Source: Enoplosus armatus
Lineage: Eukaryota; Chordata; Actinopteri; Centrarchiformes; Enoplosidae
Assembly: GCF_043641665.1 (NCBI RefSeq)
Contig: NC_092193.1
Location: forward strand, 2,661,501 to 2,725,500
DNA length: 64,000 nucleotides
Direction of reading: 5' to 3'
Positions 37,701-52,100 of the stretch are shown here, piece after piece. Under the pieces are notes generated by a model. The model did no database searches. It was not told the DNA's origin and was given only the letters and a program-made list of their open reading frames with translations. A program made the position numbers and the translations under genes. Numbering within the stretch: position 1 is the first letter of the stretch; the number at the start of each line of letters is the position of its first letter.

Positions 37701-38601
37701 GGATTTTTTTGCCCTATTGATCTGGTGTTTGGAGGCATTTCACTACTATTACTGGCCTGTAAAACAATACAATAAAGCAATCCAATTCACACTCATTTTG
37801 CACCAGTAGAGTGTCTTTTATTTAGTTAATCAGATAAAGAGTAACAGCCAGAAATACTGTAAAATGTAAAAGAGTCCTTGTGATTATCTATATTCTTTTT
37901 TCTTTACCCAAAAACAGAGCAATGTTTTTGTACAGAGCAAATGTTGTGCCTCCTTTTTGTGTGCGGCACCTTCTGTTTTTTTATTTCTTCACATTTTATG
38001 AACTTTTTACGCTATTCTTCTTCTTCTAATTTCTCCCAGTATGTGACATGATTGTTAAAATGTTAAAATGTTTTCAGGCTGAGCACAAAGGGAATTTCAG
38101 AGGTGGTGCGATTGCATATTAAATCAGAGGAATGTTTGTGAAAGATGTCTGAAGCCTTTATGTACTCTGATTCATGAACGTGAAGCACACCGACTTCTTC
38201 ATGGTGCTCTTGCCAACGCTCGGTTACGTCTTTGGCCCAACCAAGTCTGCCAAAACATCTATTTGCATCCAGATCTCAGCACTCAGGCTCCATCCCACCT
38301 CTCCGTCTTAAAGCTCCACAGTTGGGTTTCAAATCAGCCTTAATGAAAGAGCAGTTTGTCCTCCTCGTATGCCATTTCCACGTGTCTGCCGTCACTGTCA
38401 TGTTCAGCGGCGGCTCTGTTGATTGCTCACTCGGGGAAAAGTGCCGCTTTAATGTAGATTTAAAACTTGGGCATGTTTTTGTGCATCAGGGATGAAGCGG
38501 CGGGATGCACTCAGGATATCGCTCAGTGGAATGTGAAAGTGATGACTACTTCACCTGTGAAAGCACAATTAGGACTCGTATTAATATGTGTGTGCTTTTG
38601 T

Positions 38602-38645
<44 letters not shown>

Positions 38646-41600
38646 TCTGCAGGTGTTCCCGTCAGCAGCAGAGTTTCAGCCAAAATTCAGCAACTCGTCA
38701 ACACTCTGAAGAGACCCAAGCGGCCGCCGTTAAGAGAGTTCTTTGTCGACGACTTCGAGGAGCTCCTGGAGGGTAATCGCACTGTTGATTTAAGTCTTTT
38801 CATTTTCAACAAGCTATTCATGGCTTGTGCCTTTTCTGTTGTTTTCTGTTTATATTTTGTGACACGCTTCATTGCATCATTTTGTTGAGTGGTTGGTTAT
38901 TGATTGTTAGGATGTAGGTAGGTGATAAAGGGCCCAGTACAACCAATTAACTCAACAAAGCAGAAGAGTAAAAGTATAGTGTTAAAACAGCGCCATAGAT
39001 TACAAAGAGATCAGAGTATTTGTACATTTTGGCAGTGTGTCGTGTATACTTAACATTGTGCTGGACATTAATCCACACAAGTAAGTGACTTGAGCCAAGC
39101 TCTTTAGCTTCATTCCCCACTGTCTGCTGTGACAAAGCAGTCGAACAGATGAATATTTCTTTTTGTTTCCAGCATCAAAAGCTGCAAAGCCAGACGTTGA
39201 TACATAATTTAAACATGAATAGCAAATGTTGGAAAGACTGGGCTTGATTCAGTGTGCCACAAAAATGTAATCAACATGGTATTTTGCTTAATTCCTTCCT
39301 GTGAACATTCTCTGTGATACAGCGATTATAAATGCTGCATTATTTTTCATCAACTCAGTAAATCACAGACAAAGAATTGAACTAATAACCAGCATCAACA
39401 TAAGTATTCCACAGTGAACTTGCTGCCCATTTTTTTCGTGTCCCGGAGTCAGAAATCTGGGTAAACTTCAACCAAACTAAACTTCTCTTACATCATCCTC
39501 CTCCAGTCCAGCAGCCAGACCCCAACCAGCCCAAGGCGGAGGGGGCCCAGATGGTGGCCATGCGGGGCGAGCAGCTGGGTGTGGTGACCAACTGGCCCCC
39601 GTCTCTGGAGGCGGCCCTGCAGAGGTGGGGCACCATCTCTCCCAAGGCCCCCTGTCTCACCACCATGGACACCAACGGCAAGCCGCTCTACGTGCTCACG
39701 TACGGTAAGCGAAGCCTCGGTCCACGCTGATCGGCTCGGGAACCACACAGAGTCACTTTGGGAGTCGTAGGAGATTTTATTTTTATGGAACAGAAAAGGC
39801 TTTTGGCTTTTCTTGTGAAACAAGTGAATTGAAACCTTGCCGTTCCCTTTTTTGTAAATGTTAACTCCCTGAATGCCAAATATGGTATTTGAGGGGCAGC
39901 TGAAGGAGGAAATGTTGAGATATTTGGATTTGAAGCTGGGTGTCACTTAAAATCAATACTAGTAGTACTTGATTTGATATTTTTCTTTGATGAATACATA
40001 AACTAAATACTACACGTACTTTGTCTAAATTTTGATTGAAATAAGGAAGTATTCTTAAATAAATTGGGGCTGCGTTTGATAATTAGTCTCCAATGTCAAA
40101 ATATTATGGATCCAAAATATGACTCTAAGCTGCTCGTTGTGAAGTCTAACAGGTTTTTTGTCAACAGTCAATAATGAATGTTTCCAGTCGTTTTTTGTTG
40201 CATATAAAGTTACGACTCTGAACTTAATGCGTCATGAAAATAAGTGCAACATACAAACTGACAGCCCTCATGACCTCTCTGCAATCAGTCATCATAGTCA
40301 GTCAGTTCTCAGTATACTGTCGCAACATACCGATCAATACTAAATATTGCTTTTGAAGTTTGAGTTTTTCTCTGAATCGCTTCCTGTTTTTTCAGCACAT
40401 ATGGTGGCTTTCACAAGCTGATTAACTGAAGCACCAAACAATGTTTAACACCCGCTGTGTGAGCATAATTCCACTAATGGCAGCCAGACAGGGCGCTAAG
40501 CATATTAGCAAAGTGTGAAAAAGACGCTTTCAAGAAGGCTGCTCTGCTACAGAGGGAGGGAAAGTTTTTTATCCCAAAGGCCCAGATTTAGTTTCAGAAC
40601 ATGTTTTCATGTTTTATGTTTATTTTCTTAGGAATATATCCTGAGTGACTTACACTGAACTTTTGTGCTGACAGGGCCGGAGGATTTCATGATTCAGTCA
40701 TTTACTTTGATTTTTGTCCTGAATCGTTTTGGTGCTTTCACGCCGAGCGTGTTTGGAGCAGTTTGTTCAATCTCTTGACTAATTTCAGACATTTCGTTTG
40801 GATCCCAAAATGCAATGCTTTGGCACAGATGCTAACATCTGGTGGCCACCAGTCTCTTTTCTTAGCGGAATGAACTGAAGGGAATTTTTCAACCAGTAAA
40901 TGTTAAAGAGAGTAAAGCCAGATTAATACATCTGCACGTCGTTCAGAGCTACATCATAGGCTACACCAGAGCTGACATGCACGTTCTCAGAAGAGTAATT
41001 GCACATCAGGGCTGCGATGGCTATGGAGACCATAAGAACTGACAGGCCCGAAGAGAAACTGAACCTAACATGGATACATGAATAAGACTCATCAGGGGAT
41101 CAGACATACTGACACACACTCGACTCGACAGACTTGGGACCCTACCCGACTAGATTAGACTGAATATGATTTGAACCCAGCCCGACTCGGGTTGCAGGGT
41201 CGGGGGTCGTGGTTATCATGAACCAAGCGGACTTGTGAAGACCTGTACTACAAGTTTCAGATTCAGAGCAGCCCTTACTTTTACATTTGTGTACCTCGTT
41301 ATTATGAATATCCAACATTGTGACATAATGATAGAAAATAAGAAAAAACATTAATAGGTCCCCTTGAAGCATAAAGACACCATCAAGCCAGTGAAACCGT
41401 AACATCAGGTGTATTTGAGGATCTAGTAAAGTTTACGCTATAAACCATGTGCTCGCCACTTCTACCAGAAAGTAAATGAAAAAATGTGACAGAAGCACGA
41501 CATCCGTCTAGTGTTGCTGCCATCAACAGGTGAAATCTGCCATTGAACTATATATTCCTACGCCAGAGGCAACTTCTGCGCGACGAAGTATAAATCCACA

Positions 41601-42845
41601 TTTAGTCTTGAATCCATCAGGAAAGTAAAGTAAGCGCAGCAGCCAGAAGTGAGAAGACAAACGCTGCCGTCTCGCCTGCAGCGCTGCCGTCGCCCCGGCT
41701 CCCTAAACACATTCACTGCAGCTGAGTCGCATCACGTCTTAACCCCCGGTTCAGCAACACGGTTTTAAGTCTACATCCAATTGGAACAAACTCTTTTGTT
41801 CAGCAGCTGAAGGCTGCAGATCCGAGTTACTCGTCTCCCAAACGGCGGCGGAGAAAACAGCTTCGGGTCCGCAGGGTGTGAAGAGATTCAGCGGCGGTGA
41901 ACAGAGCTGCTTCTCTCAGGTCTCATGAATTTAGAGTCGGACCCCCCTGCTGCACAGCGGAGAGAATGAAGCGACACCAAACGCACACATGTACATCACA
42001 CATGCACGCACATGAACACATGATCACATTTTGAGTTGAAAGAAGTGCTCGCATCTTTTACTTCAAGCTTCATTATTCCCCAGAATGACCAAGTAAAAGC
42101 TGTATTCTTTTTTTACTTTATTGAAGACATTAGCAATAAAATTGAATTGAAGTATTCATCGTGAAGAAGATTAGACTTTAACGTGAAAGTTCATCATCTC
42201 AAATTAAAGGTCTGTTTGCTGGCTTTTTCCCAAAGCTTTCAGCTTTATTTCACAGTTTTCATCAACCAGTTGCAGCTGCCTGTGGTGTTTTTATTATTAT
42301 TTTCTCACACAAGACGAGTAGAGTTTTGATTTAATCAGTTGAAGTAAAGAGAAATTAAAGAAAGTGGGAAAGAAAAAAGGAAGGAAAGAAGGGAGACAAA
42401 GGGAATATAAGAAAAAGGAAAGAAGGAAATAAAAACGGGGAGAAAGAAGAAGGAAAAACAGAAGGAAAAAGGTGAAAAGGAAACCAGGAAGGACGGGAAA
42501 AGGAAAGGAAGCAGAGAAGAGAAACGGGAGAAAGGGAAGAAAAAAGAATAAAGAAGAAAAATGAGGAAATAAGAAAGAGAATGAAGGAAGTAAAGGGAGT
42601 TACCGGTGACCAGTAATGTTGCACATTTGTTGAAACGGGCCTCGCTGCATTATCAGCAGCTGCAGAAGACGAAGAAGGTCTCAGGAAAAGTTGTATTTGA
42701 AGTTCAGCACTTGTAAAACACTTGATTACGTCTCACCTCTGTTGAGTACACACACTCACACACTCCCACACACACACACACTCACAGGCACAACTTTATC
42801 CATAGCGCATCAACTTTCATCAAATAGGCGTACAGTGTGTGTGTG

Positions 42846-42914
<69 letters not shown>

Positions 42915-43043
42915 GCGAACAAACTGATTTGTGAGGAGTGAGCTTGCAGCCGATGATGAGGCGATATGAGTGTTCATCAGACTGTGAAATGTCTTCAGCC
43001 AGCACACAGGAGTCCTCCACCAGAGAGACAACAACATGGTGAG

Positions 43044-43129
<86 letters not shown>

Positions 43130-46100
43130 GCTGAATCTAAATCTCAATCTATCTTCCTTTATCTTTCATTCCTGTGGTGTCTTCCCTTTGATGTCGGCCG
43201 ACAAGGACAAACTTGTTTTGTTTCTTCCTGTCGAGTCCCCCCCCCCACCCCCACCCCCCACTGCCCCCAGAGACCAGAGATAATTCATGATACCGAATTC
43301 TCCCACTGTCCTTAAACTCAACCCTCACCGCGCTGCACTGCAGATAACCTCACTTAATTGGCAGGAGAGGAACATATTTTTATTCACTCATGAAAAGGCG
43401 TGTGTCTCAGGGGGCCGTGATCCTGAGTAAACAGCACGGCTGATATCGATAAAGACGATTGGCTGTCTGCTCGGCATGTAAAGGACACATAAACCTGTCA
43501 GACGCTGTGAGTTGTGTGTTGCTCTCTCTCTTTGATTATCCTTTTCTGTGTGCTTCTGCTTTTGTTTGGAGTGTTTTCTGTAAACTACAAATCCTGTTTT
43601 AAAACTCGAAATGCCTTCAGAGACTGCCGTCTGCCGTTGAGCAGAACCTTTTCATGTCCATCAATCGACGCTCCAGGATCGGCGTCGCTTACAAACTATG
43701 TGTTAATATGTGAAACAGGATTCTCAGCAGCACGCAGCTGAATCAGGCGCTTCTCAGCTCGAAGACAGCAAACGTCCAAGGGGAAGAAAAAAGGGTCTGG
43801 TTTCGACATTAGTCTTCATCAGAGTCACAGTGGACAAAGACACGAGGACACGTATATAGTCAGCCTAGAATCCGGTGTCATTACATGATTGGTTGAACCG
43901 GATTCAAAGTCTTTTGGGCAATGGATCTTATGGTGGGAGTTGCCATAGTTACCTCTCTTAGAGGTGGAGACATGATCAACTCACTGCTCTGCAGAGAGGC
44001 ATTTTGGACTCTGGTCACAGTGTTTCCTCTAATGTATCACACTTGATGGTCGCAGTACTTGTACTTTCTGTACTTCTATCTTTAAGACATATCTGTGTTC
44101 TTTTGTTTCGGATGTGGTGTTAATGGATGGGCTGTGGCACTGAATACTGTGGACATTGAATATGGCAACTCCCACCATTTTCCTAAACTCCTCCAACCCA
44201 GAGACTCGGCTGATAAGATTTACTGACTTAAATATCACAACGCAAATATAGAAAATAACTTAATCAAATGAAACCATTAGGTCCAAACAATATTCCATAT
44301 ACAACACAATTCTGTCAACACAGTAATAAAATAAACTTGTATTAAATTTCTTTAATCGTTGTAATAATGTCCACAAGAACAAACTGAACCAATTGAAATC
44401 CATCACACATCACACGTCTGAAATATTGTTGTGGAAGAACCGGTTTTGTTCTCGGAGTCTTTGTCTGAGATGAAGCTGCTGCTCTCAAACGCTGAGTATA
44501 TAATTTCAGAACAAAAGTGCCCTTTTCAATTCAATTAAACGAGATGATTGGACAGTTGCCTTCAGCTCTCCTCAGTTTCAGGGGACAGAAGGCTGCTGAA
44601 GGAGTCTTTCCCGGGTTTGTTGAGTAAAGCCGTGACTCCGGCTCTGATTACATCTGGAGCTGCAGCTCTCTGATTCGGACTTCTGCAGGAGAGAAACTTT
44701 CTAACCTGCCGGCGGGAATCCTCTCCGCTGATTGTTGAAAATGTTTTCCAGCTGGTTGTCGCCCCCCAGGGTGCCCACTATTACTGCTGAAGTGCCCTTG
44801 AACTAGGCATCCCAAAACTGATTCAGGGTCACAGTAGTTCCAACGCGAGAAAAACTAGGTATTTCCTGCAGTCCCTGGTTGTCAGTACCAGTAAAGTTAG
44901 TAAAGCTGTTTTTTCTTATTACTCATCAGTGGGACCATTAGTCATAACTCACAACTGACCCTTAACCTGCTTTTACATGATCAGTGTCAACCACTCCAAG
45001 AGGTCAATCTGAGGGGTCATGAGATAAGTGATGAGGTAGACGCTACACAAACCTTCAGTCTTTTTTTCTTGTGGTGAAACACTGGAGAGTTTCACCCATT
45101 CAGGCCTCTGAAAACGATTCAAATGAAGCAATCTGAGAAGGGAACATTACTCATGGACGTGTGCAGCCTGCTGAGGGGGGCGCGAGAAGACGTTGCTTAG
45201 TTTTAAAGGGCGGGTTAAAGTCAAAATCACTGGGAACCAACGTAAAGCACCACTCCGTAACTGTAAACTGACCCAGATTGATCTAGTAGAGCACGTCCAG
45301 TCACATTGCAGCGTTGTATGACGCACATGTGAACCTGTTTCCCAAACAATACGACTTTAAACTCAAAGGAGGACGTGTTGCGGAGGCAGATACAGCACTG
45401 AGTCAGTGGTTAAGAGTTGGACTGCGTTTTCTAATCTCAAGTTGATCCAGGGACTAACTAGCGGCTCTGCTCTGAGAGGCCGTGGGCGGGACCAGATGTA
45501 TCCGGATACATCTCTGCTGCGTTGTTGCCTTCCTCGTCACTCTGGCAGCAGGTTTGAATGAATCAGGCTGAAGTCAGCAGCACATGCCTGAATGTGTGAA
45601 GGAAAACAACATATGAAGAGTGATATTCCAAAGTCAAATATTCCTGTTAAGACTGCACTCATTTATATTTTGATGTTAAAAAAAAGATTTGCTGTTGTGA
45701 TTCAGTCTCACCACTTCCAGCAGCAGCAGGCAGCAGAGTTTTCTTTTAGTGAAAAGCTCTGATGAACCCACCAGACGTTACCTGCCCAGCACCAAACCAC
45801 AGAAGGACGAAGTCAGACACCTGCTGGTGAACATAGTGGACATACCCTAAACTTTACAGATAAACACATTCCGAGCACACATACAGGGGTCTTTAATAAC
45901 AAGAAGTCTAGAAACGCTGTATATTTTCACATTTTCAGTGACCAGAATTACAAAATATTCTTTGAATTATACTGTTGTATTATAATGTACATTTTAATGG
46001 ATCCAAGCAGTCATCATGTCTGACTGTAACCATCAAAACTGTCAGGCCTTCTCCACCAAACACCTCATCAAAGCCTGTAAGCAGTTGCTAGGCAGATTTT

Positions 46101-49100
46101 AGGCAGTTAGTCTAATTGGGGGAAAAAAATCCACTTTAAGTGAAAGCCTTTAAGATGCAAATGGCTTTTTTTGTGACCCTTAATTCTGAATTCATTAATT
46201 AAATTCCTTTCTTGATTACATTTTTTATAAACTGTAGTCACACCCACTATAAGTGAGTCACAGTTTTCCTCTCCTAACTGCCTATTTTCCTCGTGGGATC
46301 CCGAAGCTCTCCTTTCCTTCAAGTCATTAGCTCTGACAAACATCAGAAAAACCTCATTTAGTGTGAAAAACAATGAGGGATTCACGCTGGATTGCTCATG
46401 CGTAATATCTGCGTCTGCCAGTCAGAGTTAAAGCGAAGGATGGAAATTGATTCTATTGTTGTGAGTTACGGCGTTAATGAACAGAGCCAACCACGGCTGG
46501 CAGGTAAAATGAAACCGATCGGAGAGATCTGAATATATTATTTGAATTGATATATACTGGGTGATATTCAAAGCAGAAAGTATTTTGACAAACACATTCT
46601 GTGAAGTGAAAATATTTCTCAAATTGCGTCTTTTTAAAAAGAGGTAAAGTGTCGGTTCATGTTGCCTGAAGTCGTGTGAGCACTGAAATTTAAAGGTACT
46701 AAAACACTTTATCACTGTAATTACACACCGATGTGGCCTCTACGCCTTCCTCTGATGTGCTGTGGTCGTGTCTCTGTGTGTAAAGCATCACTGGACGTGG
46801 AAACGTTTACGTTTGTTATGAAATCTGTGTGATCACCTCCATACCCGTCCACCCGCGGGCTGAAATAATGTACGAGGTCAAAAGTGTGGTAACATTGAGT
46901 GTCATGTCAGTGCAGTAATTTCTTACATATGGGGCCTCATGATGTCATCCTTTGTTCCACCAGACAAGCACGAGAAAAAGTCAAACAAAGACACTGGTTC
47001 TTTTCATGGGACTCGCCTGACAATCAACACTTTGATCTCTTTCTCACGTTTTCCATAAATGAGCCGTGGTTTCTTATTCCCGCCCTGTTTGCTGTCTATG
47101 GTTTCATATTAATAATTCTCGGTATCTGCCTTTAGGAAAACTGTGGTCCAGAAGTGTCAAGGTGGCCTACAACCTGCTGCACAAACTGGGAACCAAACAG
47201 GAACCCCTCGTCAGACCTGGAGACCGGGTAAGTAAAAGAAAACCAAAACCAACAAAAAAAAACCATGATACTGACGGACTGATGCAAAGAACGGCAAAGA
47301 GAAAAAAATAACAAGCATATGTTGGTGGCCAAAGGTAGGAGTGACGTCCCATGAGGCTCGACAGTTGGACGGCTGAGTGTGAGACTTTTAGAGATTTTAG
47401 AACTTAAAGTAAAGACTTTCAGGTCTTAAGTTTTGACCTGGTAAAACCCTGAAACCTGGCACAGAACTGTGATGGACAAGCTGGTCAAGATGAATCTCTG
47501 CAATCCAATATGTTGCAAAGGATAGCGAACGACGGCGGGAGCTCATGGCGGTCTTATGTCCCACAGGGGGGGGGACGGAGAAGATTAAGTAAGTTAGTAA
47601 AACCCTGAAACAATGAGAGAATAAGTCTTGTGCGTTGCTATAGCCAGACAATCCGACTGAAATGCCATTTTAATGATATTTTGTTCATGTTAGCAGATTT
47701 CTGTCTGTTTTTTGTTTTAATTTGTTTAGTGATGTGTTCATCTCGCCGTGTCATTTTCAGGGTAAAAGGAAGCTGTGGTAATGGTGGCTAGGCTAGATTC
47801 AAGTCTTTCAGAATGATCGAAGAAATGTGTTGATTTAAGTTGTGTCCGTCTCATCCGTCAACGTCTTTGGTCATCTTTCCTGGACGTAGCCCACCATGTA
47901 GAAAGATGAGGTCCCCATTCTTAATCCCTCTTACAAAGCTGTGATGTGGCGCCTAGCGTTGACAGCAACATGCCGTGGATCAGCAGGTGGAGCGGGTCAT
48001 CCATCGCACCAGCGCCTTGCATGATGGTAGCTCGCATTTATAAAGCGCTTTGGATGCGTTCCGAATGCCTCTGGATGATCCACACTGGGACAGATCTCTC
48101 CAGTAGGAAATAGTTTGAATGAGATACATGACATTTTTAAATGCAATGTTTAAATGTTTTCAGCAGCACAAACTAATTTCAGTTCCCCCTCCTACCTTTG
48201 TGAAAACGTGAGCAAACAAAACAAAAACTATCTGCGAGGCTACGTGTTCTTGTCTTTATTTCTCTCTTAACAACAGAGATAGCTGGACTCGTTTCCTCTG
48301 TTGTCTCTTTGGGTTCCTTTGGTGCTCAAACATCACACAGCAGCTGGATTAAAAGAACGAGCAGTTTACTGACATCACCTCTCAGGATTTTTGGGTACTG
48401 GCCAAGACGCTCATTGCTCCGTGTTTTAAATATGGACACATGGTCCGTCCTTCCTTTGCTGTCAGTACAATCGTCACATCACACTGGGGGCCTCTTCAGC
48501 CGACACGCCTCCACACACGAACAGACGATCACCCTGAAGTGGAAAAGGTTCAGTAATAGTCCCACATGTGTCTGCTGCCATGTGACACCCTCAGCGTCTC
48601 CGCTCTTTCATCTTTATTTTAAGCTCGATTTCCTGCTCGGCTGGAGACTAACTCAAGACTGGCACGATGCCAGCGTGTGTGTGCTCTTTTTTAATTTTAG
48701 GTATCTCAGCCGCGAAGGGTGTGTGTTTTAATTACCGTACAATTCCCTTTTCTTCCCGCTCAGTGTGAATTACCAGCTGCTCTTTTTCACTGTTTTACTG
48801 AAGTTATAATAAGTTGGACGGAGAAATTACAGTGTTGTTTTTTATTTTAAAGGAGGAACGTGTCAGATTACGGATATTAGTTTTATTGAGAGCGTTTAGA
48901 AAGCTGAGATTTAATTACACTAATGATACAGAAGTTGTCATTTTATGAAAAGACATTAGAGGTTGTGTAATTCTATCTGGAAAAACAAGCTCACAACAGC
49001 TACGGGAAATGAGCCTGGTGAAGAATCAAATATGGTTTGTGGATGCGAGTCGACTTTCAGAACCAAGAAATGTTTTCATTTTTAAGTCAAGTAGTGTATT

Positions 49101-52100
49101 TCTATTTATGGGGGTCATGACAAGTTCCAAAGGCCCACAGAGCTCTGTATAATCCACCAAAACTAACATGAACCGTCACAGAAAATACAAAAGTTCACAA
49201 AACATTCCTATCTGGTTAGAAGTATGAGTCTCGTGTGTGTGTGTGTGAATATTTAAATTGTATTCTGAAATATATATATACAACATTAGAAATTAGAATT
49301 AGAGGAAGAAGTGGGGTGTAATGTGTCTACTGTACTATAAAGTCAGCACTGGTTGGACAGTGTAACCTGTGACGCAGACGTTTTGTTTGCAGTTCTAAAT
49401 GAATGCACTCCTACAGTATCACACTGTTGTGGTAATGACAGCAGTGAGGCTTCACTAAATCTCATGGAGCTAAGGGTATTTGTGTAACCACGACAACATG
49501 AAAATAAAAAGTAGCTGCATATTCGGAACTTTGCAAATTCAGTGTCAAAACATATTTGATATTTGCGGGAATCTGAACGTCCTAATCGGGAGAAATTTCC
49601 CCTCCTCTCTCGCTGGTATCATCTGCAGATGAAACCTGAACGGCTCCAACGAGACCTGCACATGTCAACATCAGTCCTGTTAAGGCAACATTACACCACT
49701 CTCATTCACTCAGGTGCACTTAGCTTATAGCTTCAACCCCGTGACACACACACACACACACGTACTCCAGTACTGTGCATGGAAGCTATTACGCAGCACT
49801 TAAGCCGGAGTTCACTGTTATCATCACAACATGCGACTGGAGCCAATATGGATCCAACATGGCTGAGCAGGAGATAAAGGTCTCTGCTGTGGCGTTGTAG
49901 AAGCATGTTGGATCTGGTTGTTATGTTCATGTGACAGAATGAGCTGCGACATCAGTAGAAAATAAAATTCTGTCTCTATTCTCAACAAAAAAACGACCGT
50001 AGAGCTCAATCAAGTCAAGATAATGTCAACAGAAACAGAACATCATTAACTTTACAGAGGTAATATTTATCACAGCGCTGCTTTGGGTGAGAAGGTCTAT
50101 AAAATAAATCAAATTTCTACTAAGTTGAATGTTTTCTGGAGTAAATCTATATTTGTAATTGCAATTTTTTTTACATTTTTTGGCATTATTACACTGAAGC
50201 GTATCCAGAGTTTTGAGCACACCGCCACATAGTCACTCCGTATGTGTATTAATGCAAAAAGCAGGCTGCCCAGTTTTGAACCGGTTCCCATACCAAACCC
50301 TGCATGTATGGGGAGGACACAGTTCGTAGTTCAGGTGTACAGAAAACTTGAAAGAAGTACATGTTTATTAAAAGTTCATTCAAATTTGCACCCACTTTTC
50401 CCTTGATTTATAATATATTCCCTTCCCCCTTTTTACAGTTTATTGTTCTGATTTTCTCTTCTTTACATCCAGATGTTTGTTCTCATATTTGCTGCGGTTA
50501 TATAACAGTTTTTGGCAGTTCAGCACAACTTCAGTGTGCCAGTAAAACTGTTTGAACTGAAGTGAAATGAGCTGAAACAGAGAGGCAGATGCTGAAGGGG
50601 GATAAACAAAGAGACACTGAGGAGAAGTGGAGGAGAGGGAATGTAAACAGTGTGATGGTTGATAGGTAGACTGACCGAGAGTCGAATGAAATAGCACAAT
50701 GAAAGTGGAAAAAGGAAGTTACGAGAGATTTAGAGAGCAAGCGAGAGACATTGACCAGATGCCCCCTGAAAGATTTTGCTTTGTTCTTCTCTGATAAAAC
50801 CCATCGGCTGCTCGGCTGAACGTCTGGCTCTCTGGCGACAGTCCATATCAGCCATCATCTTTCAACATCGCACACATTTTAAATACAATTTGTATGCTTA
50901 AGGCAGAGATACAACCAGCTATTCCTTGTGTAACAATGGTATCAACAGCATACCTTTGTGATCTCCAGATATACCTCTAACTCGTCTCTCCTGCCTTCAG
51001 GTGGCGCTGGTCTTCCCAAACAACGACCCTGCTGCCTTCATGACTGCTTTCTACGGCTGCCTGCTGGCCGAAGTCGTCCCTGTGCCAATAGAAGTGCCGC
51101 TGACCAGGAAGGTAAGCTTTCATGATGCAGAACTTCAACCAAATACTGACTAATTTAAGCTCATTTGTGTGTCGAGGAGTGTTTGATGTGTTTTTAATCA
51201 AAGTGACGTTATATTTATCAGCTGAGATAAATATATACTGAGAGGTACCATTCTGCTAATTACATTGCACAAAACACCTGAATCACCAAAATCAGGGGCT
51301 CAAACCCGACTCTCGACCTTTACAGCCATGCTGGACCCTTCACACCTCCTCCACCGCTCCTGTCAAAGAACTTGTGAAAGAGAACTTACAAAAACTCTTT
51401 CAGTCGCAGTAATGCAGCTTTGCACACCTGCTATTATTGTTGTTATTATTGTTTGTATTTTAATGCAGTCTTTCATGCGTTTATGTTTTTATGTTGTTTA
51501 TGAGCCCCTTAACCTCAGACGATTAATCATTATGTGATAGGCAATAAAGTTTTTTGCATCTTGAATCCTCTCTAGAACACATACTTCTGTGTTTTAACAG
51601 AGAAAATGGCGAGTAACAATAATAAAACATAGCTAGAACTTGTGAATTAGTTGTGTTTGTGTAAATGTAAACGTAAAGTGAGCATAGAGTTGGATCGGCT
51701 CCTCTCTGAACATCATCAGCTTTACAAACACAGGGTTCGTTGCAGGTCTATTTTAGGTGCATTGCTTTGTACAGACGACCCTAAGACGTAAACTGGTATT
51801 CCTCTGCTGTCTCCTTTGTTTGCTTTATGTGTGCAAAATGTAATCTTTGTGGAACTATCCAACCCTGAATGTTCATAATTTATCATGAAACGTAAAGTGA
51901 GCCCCCTAGATGACGATATTTATCAAAAAAAGGCGGAATCATTCACATGGAAGGTGATGATAGATGGATGGATGGAGAGGAAGTGATGGAGATCTCTGTT
52001 TTCAGTTGCTTTAGGGACTCATTTCTTCTTTTTACTTCACGTCAAGCAGCATTAGAGAGTTGAAAAGAGGACGCGCAGCAGAGCCGAACAGCGCTAATTC

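Larger units (their letters stand above)
39705..47135 (+). other. dip2c: dip2c intron G-H (7.4 kb)
   Basis: GT-AG. It contains a 257-bp polypurine tract (42344-42600), two (TG)n arrays only 133 bp apart (42835-42912 and 43046-43125), an 18-bp perfect inverted repeat pair (43930-43947 and 44161-44178), and a probable dispersed-repeat fragment around 45690-45850. No coding exon is evident. Confidence 0.82.

Noticed and set aside
42355..42624. Phe/Ser-rich minus-strand frame of 89 codons
   Set aside because: Complement of the polypurine tract; compositional artefact.
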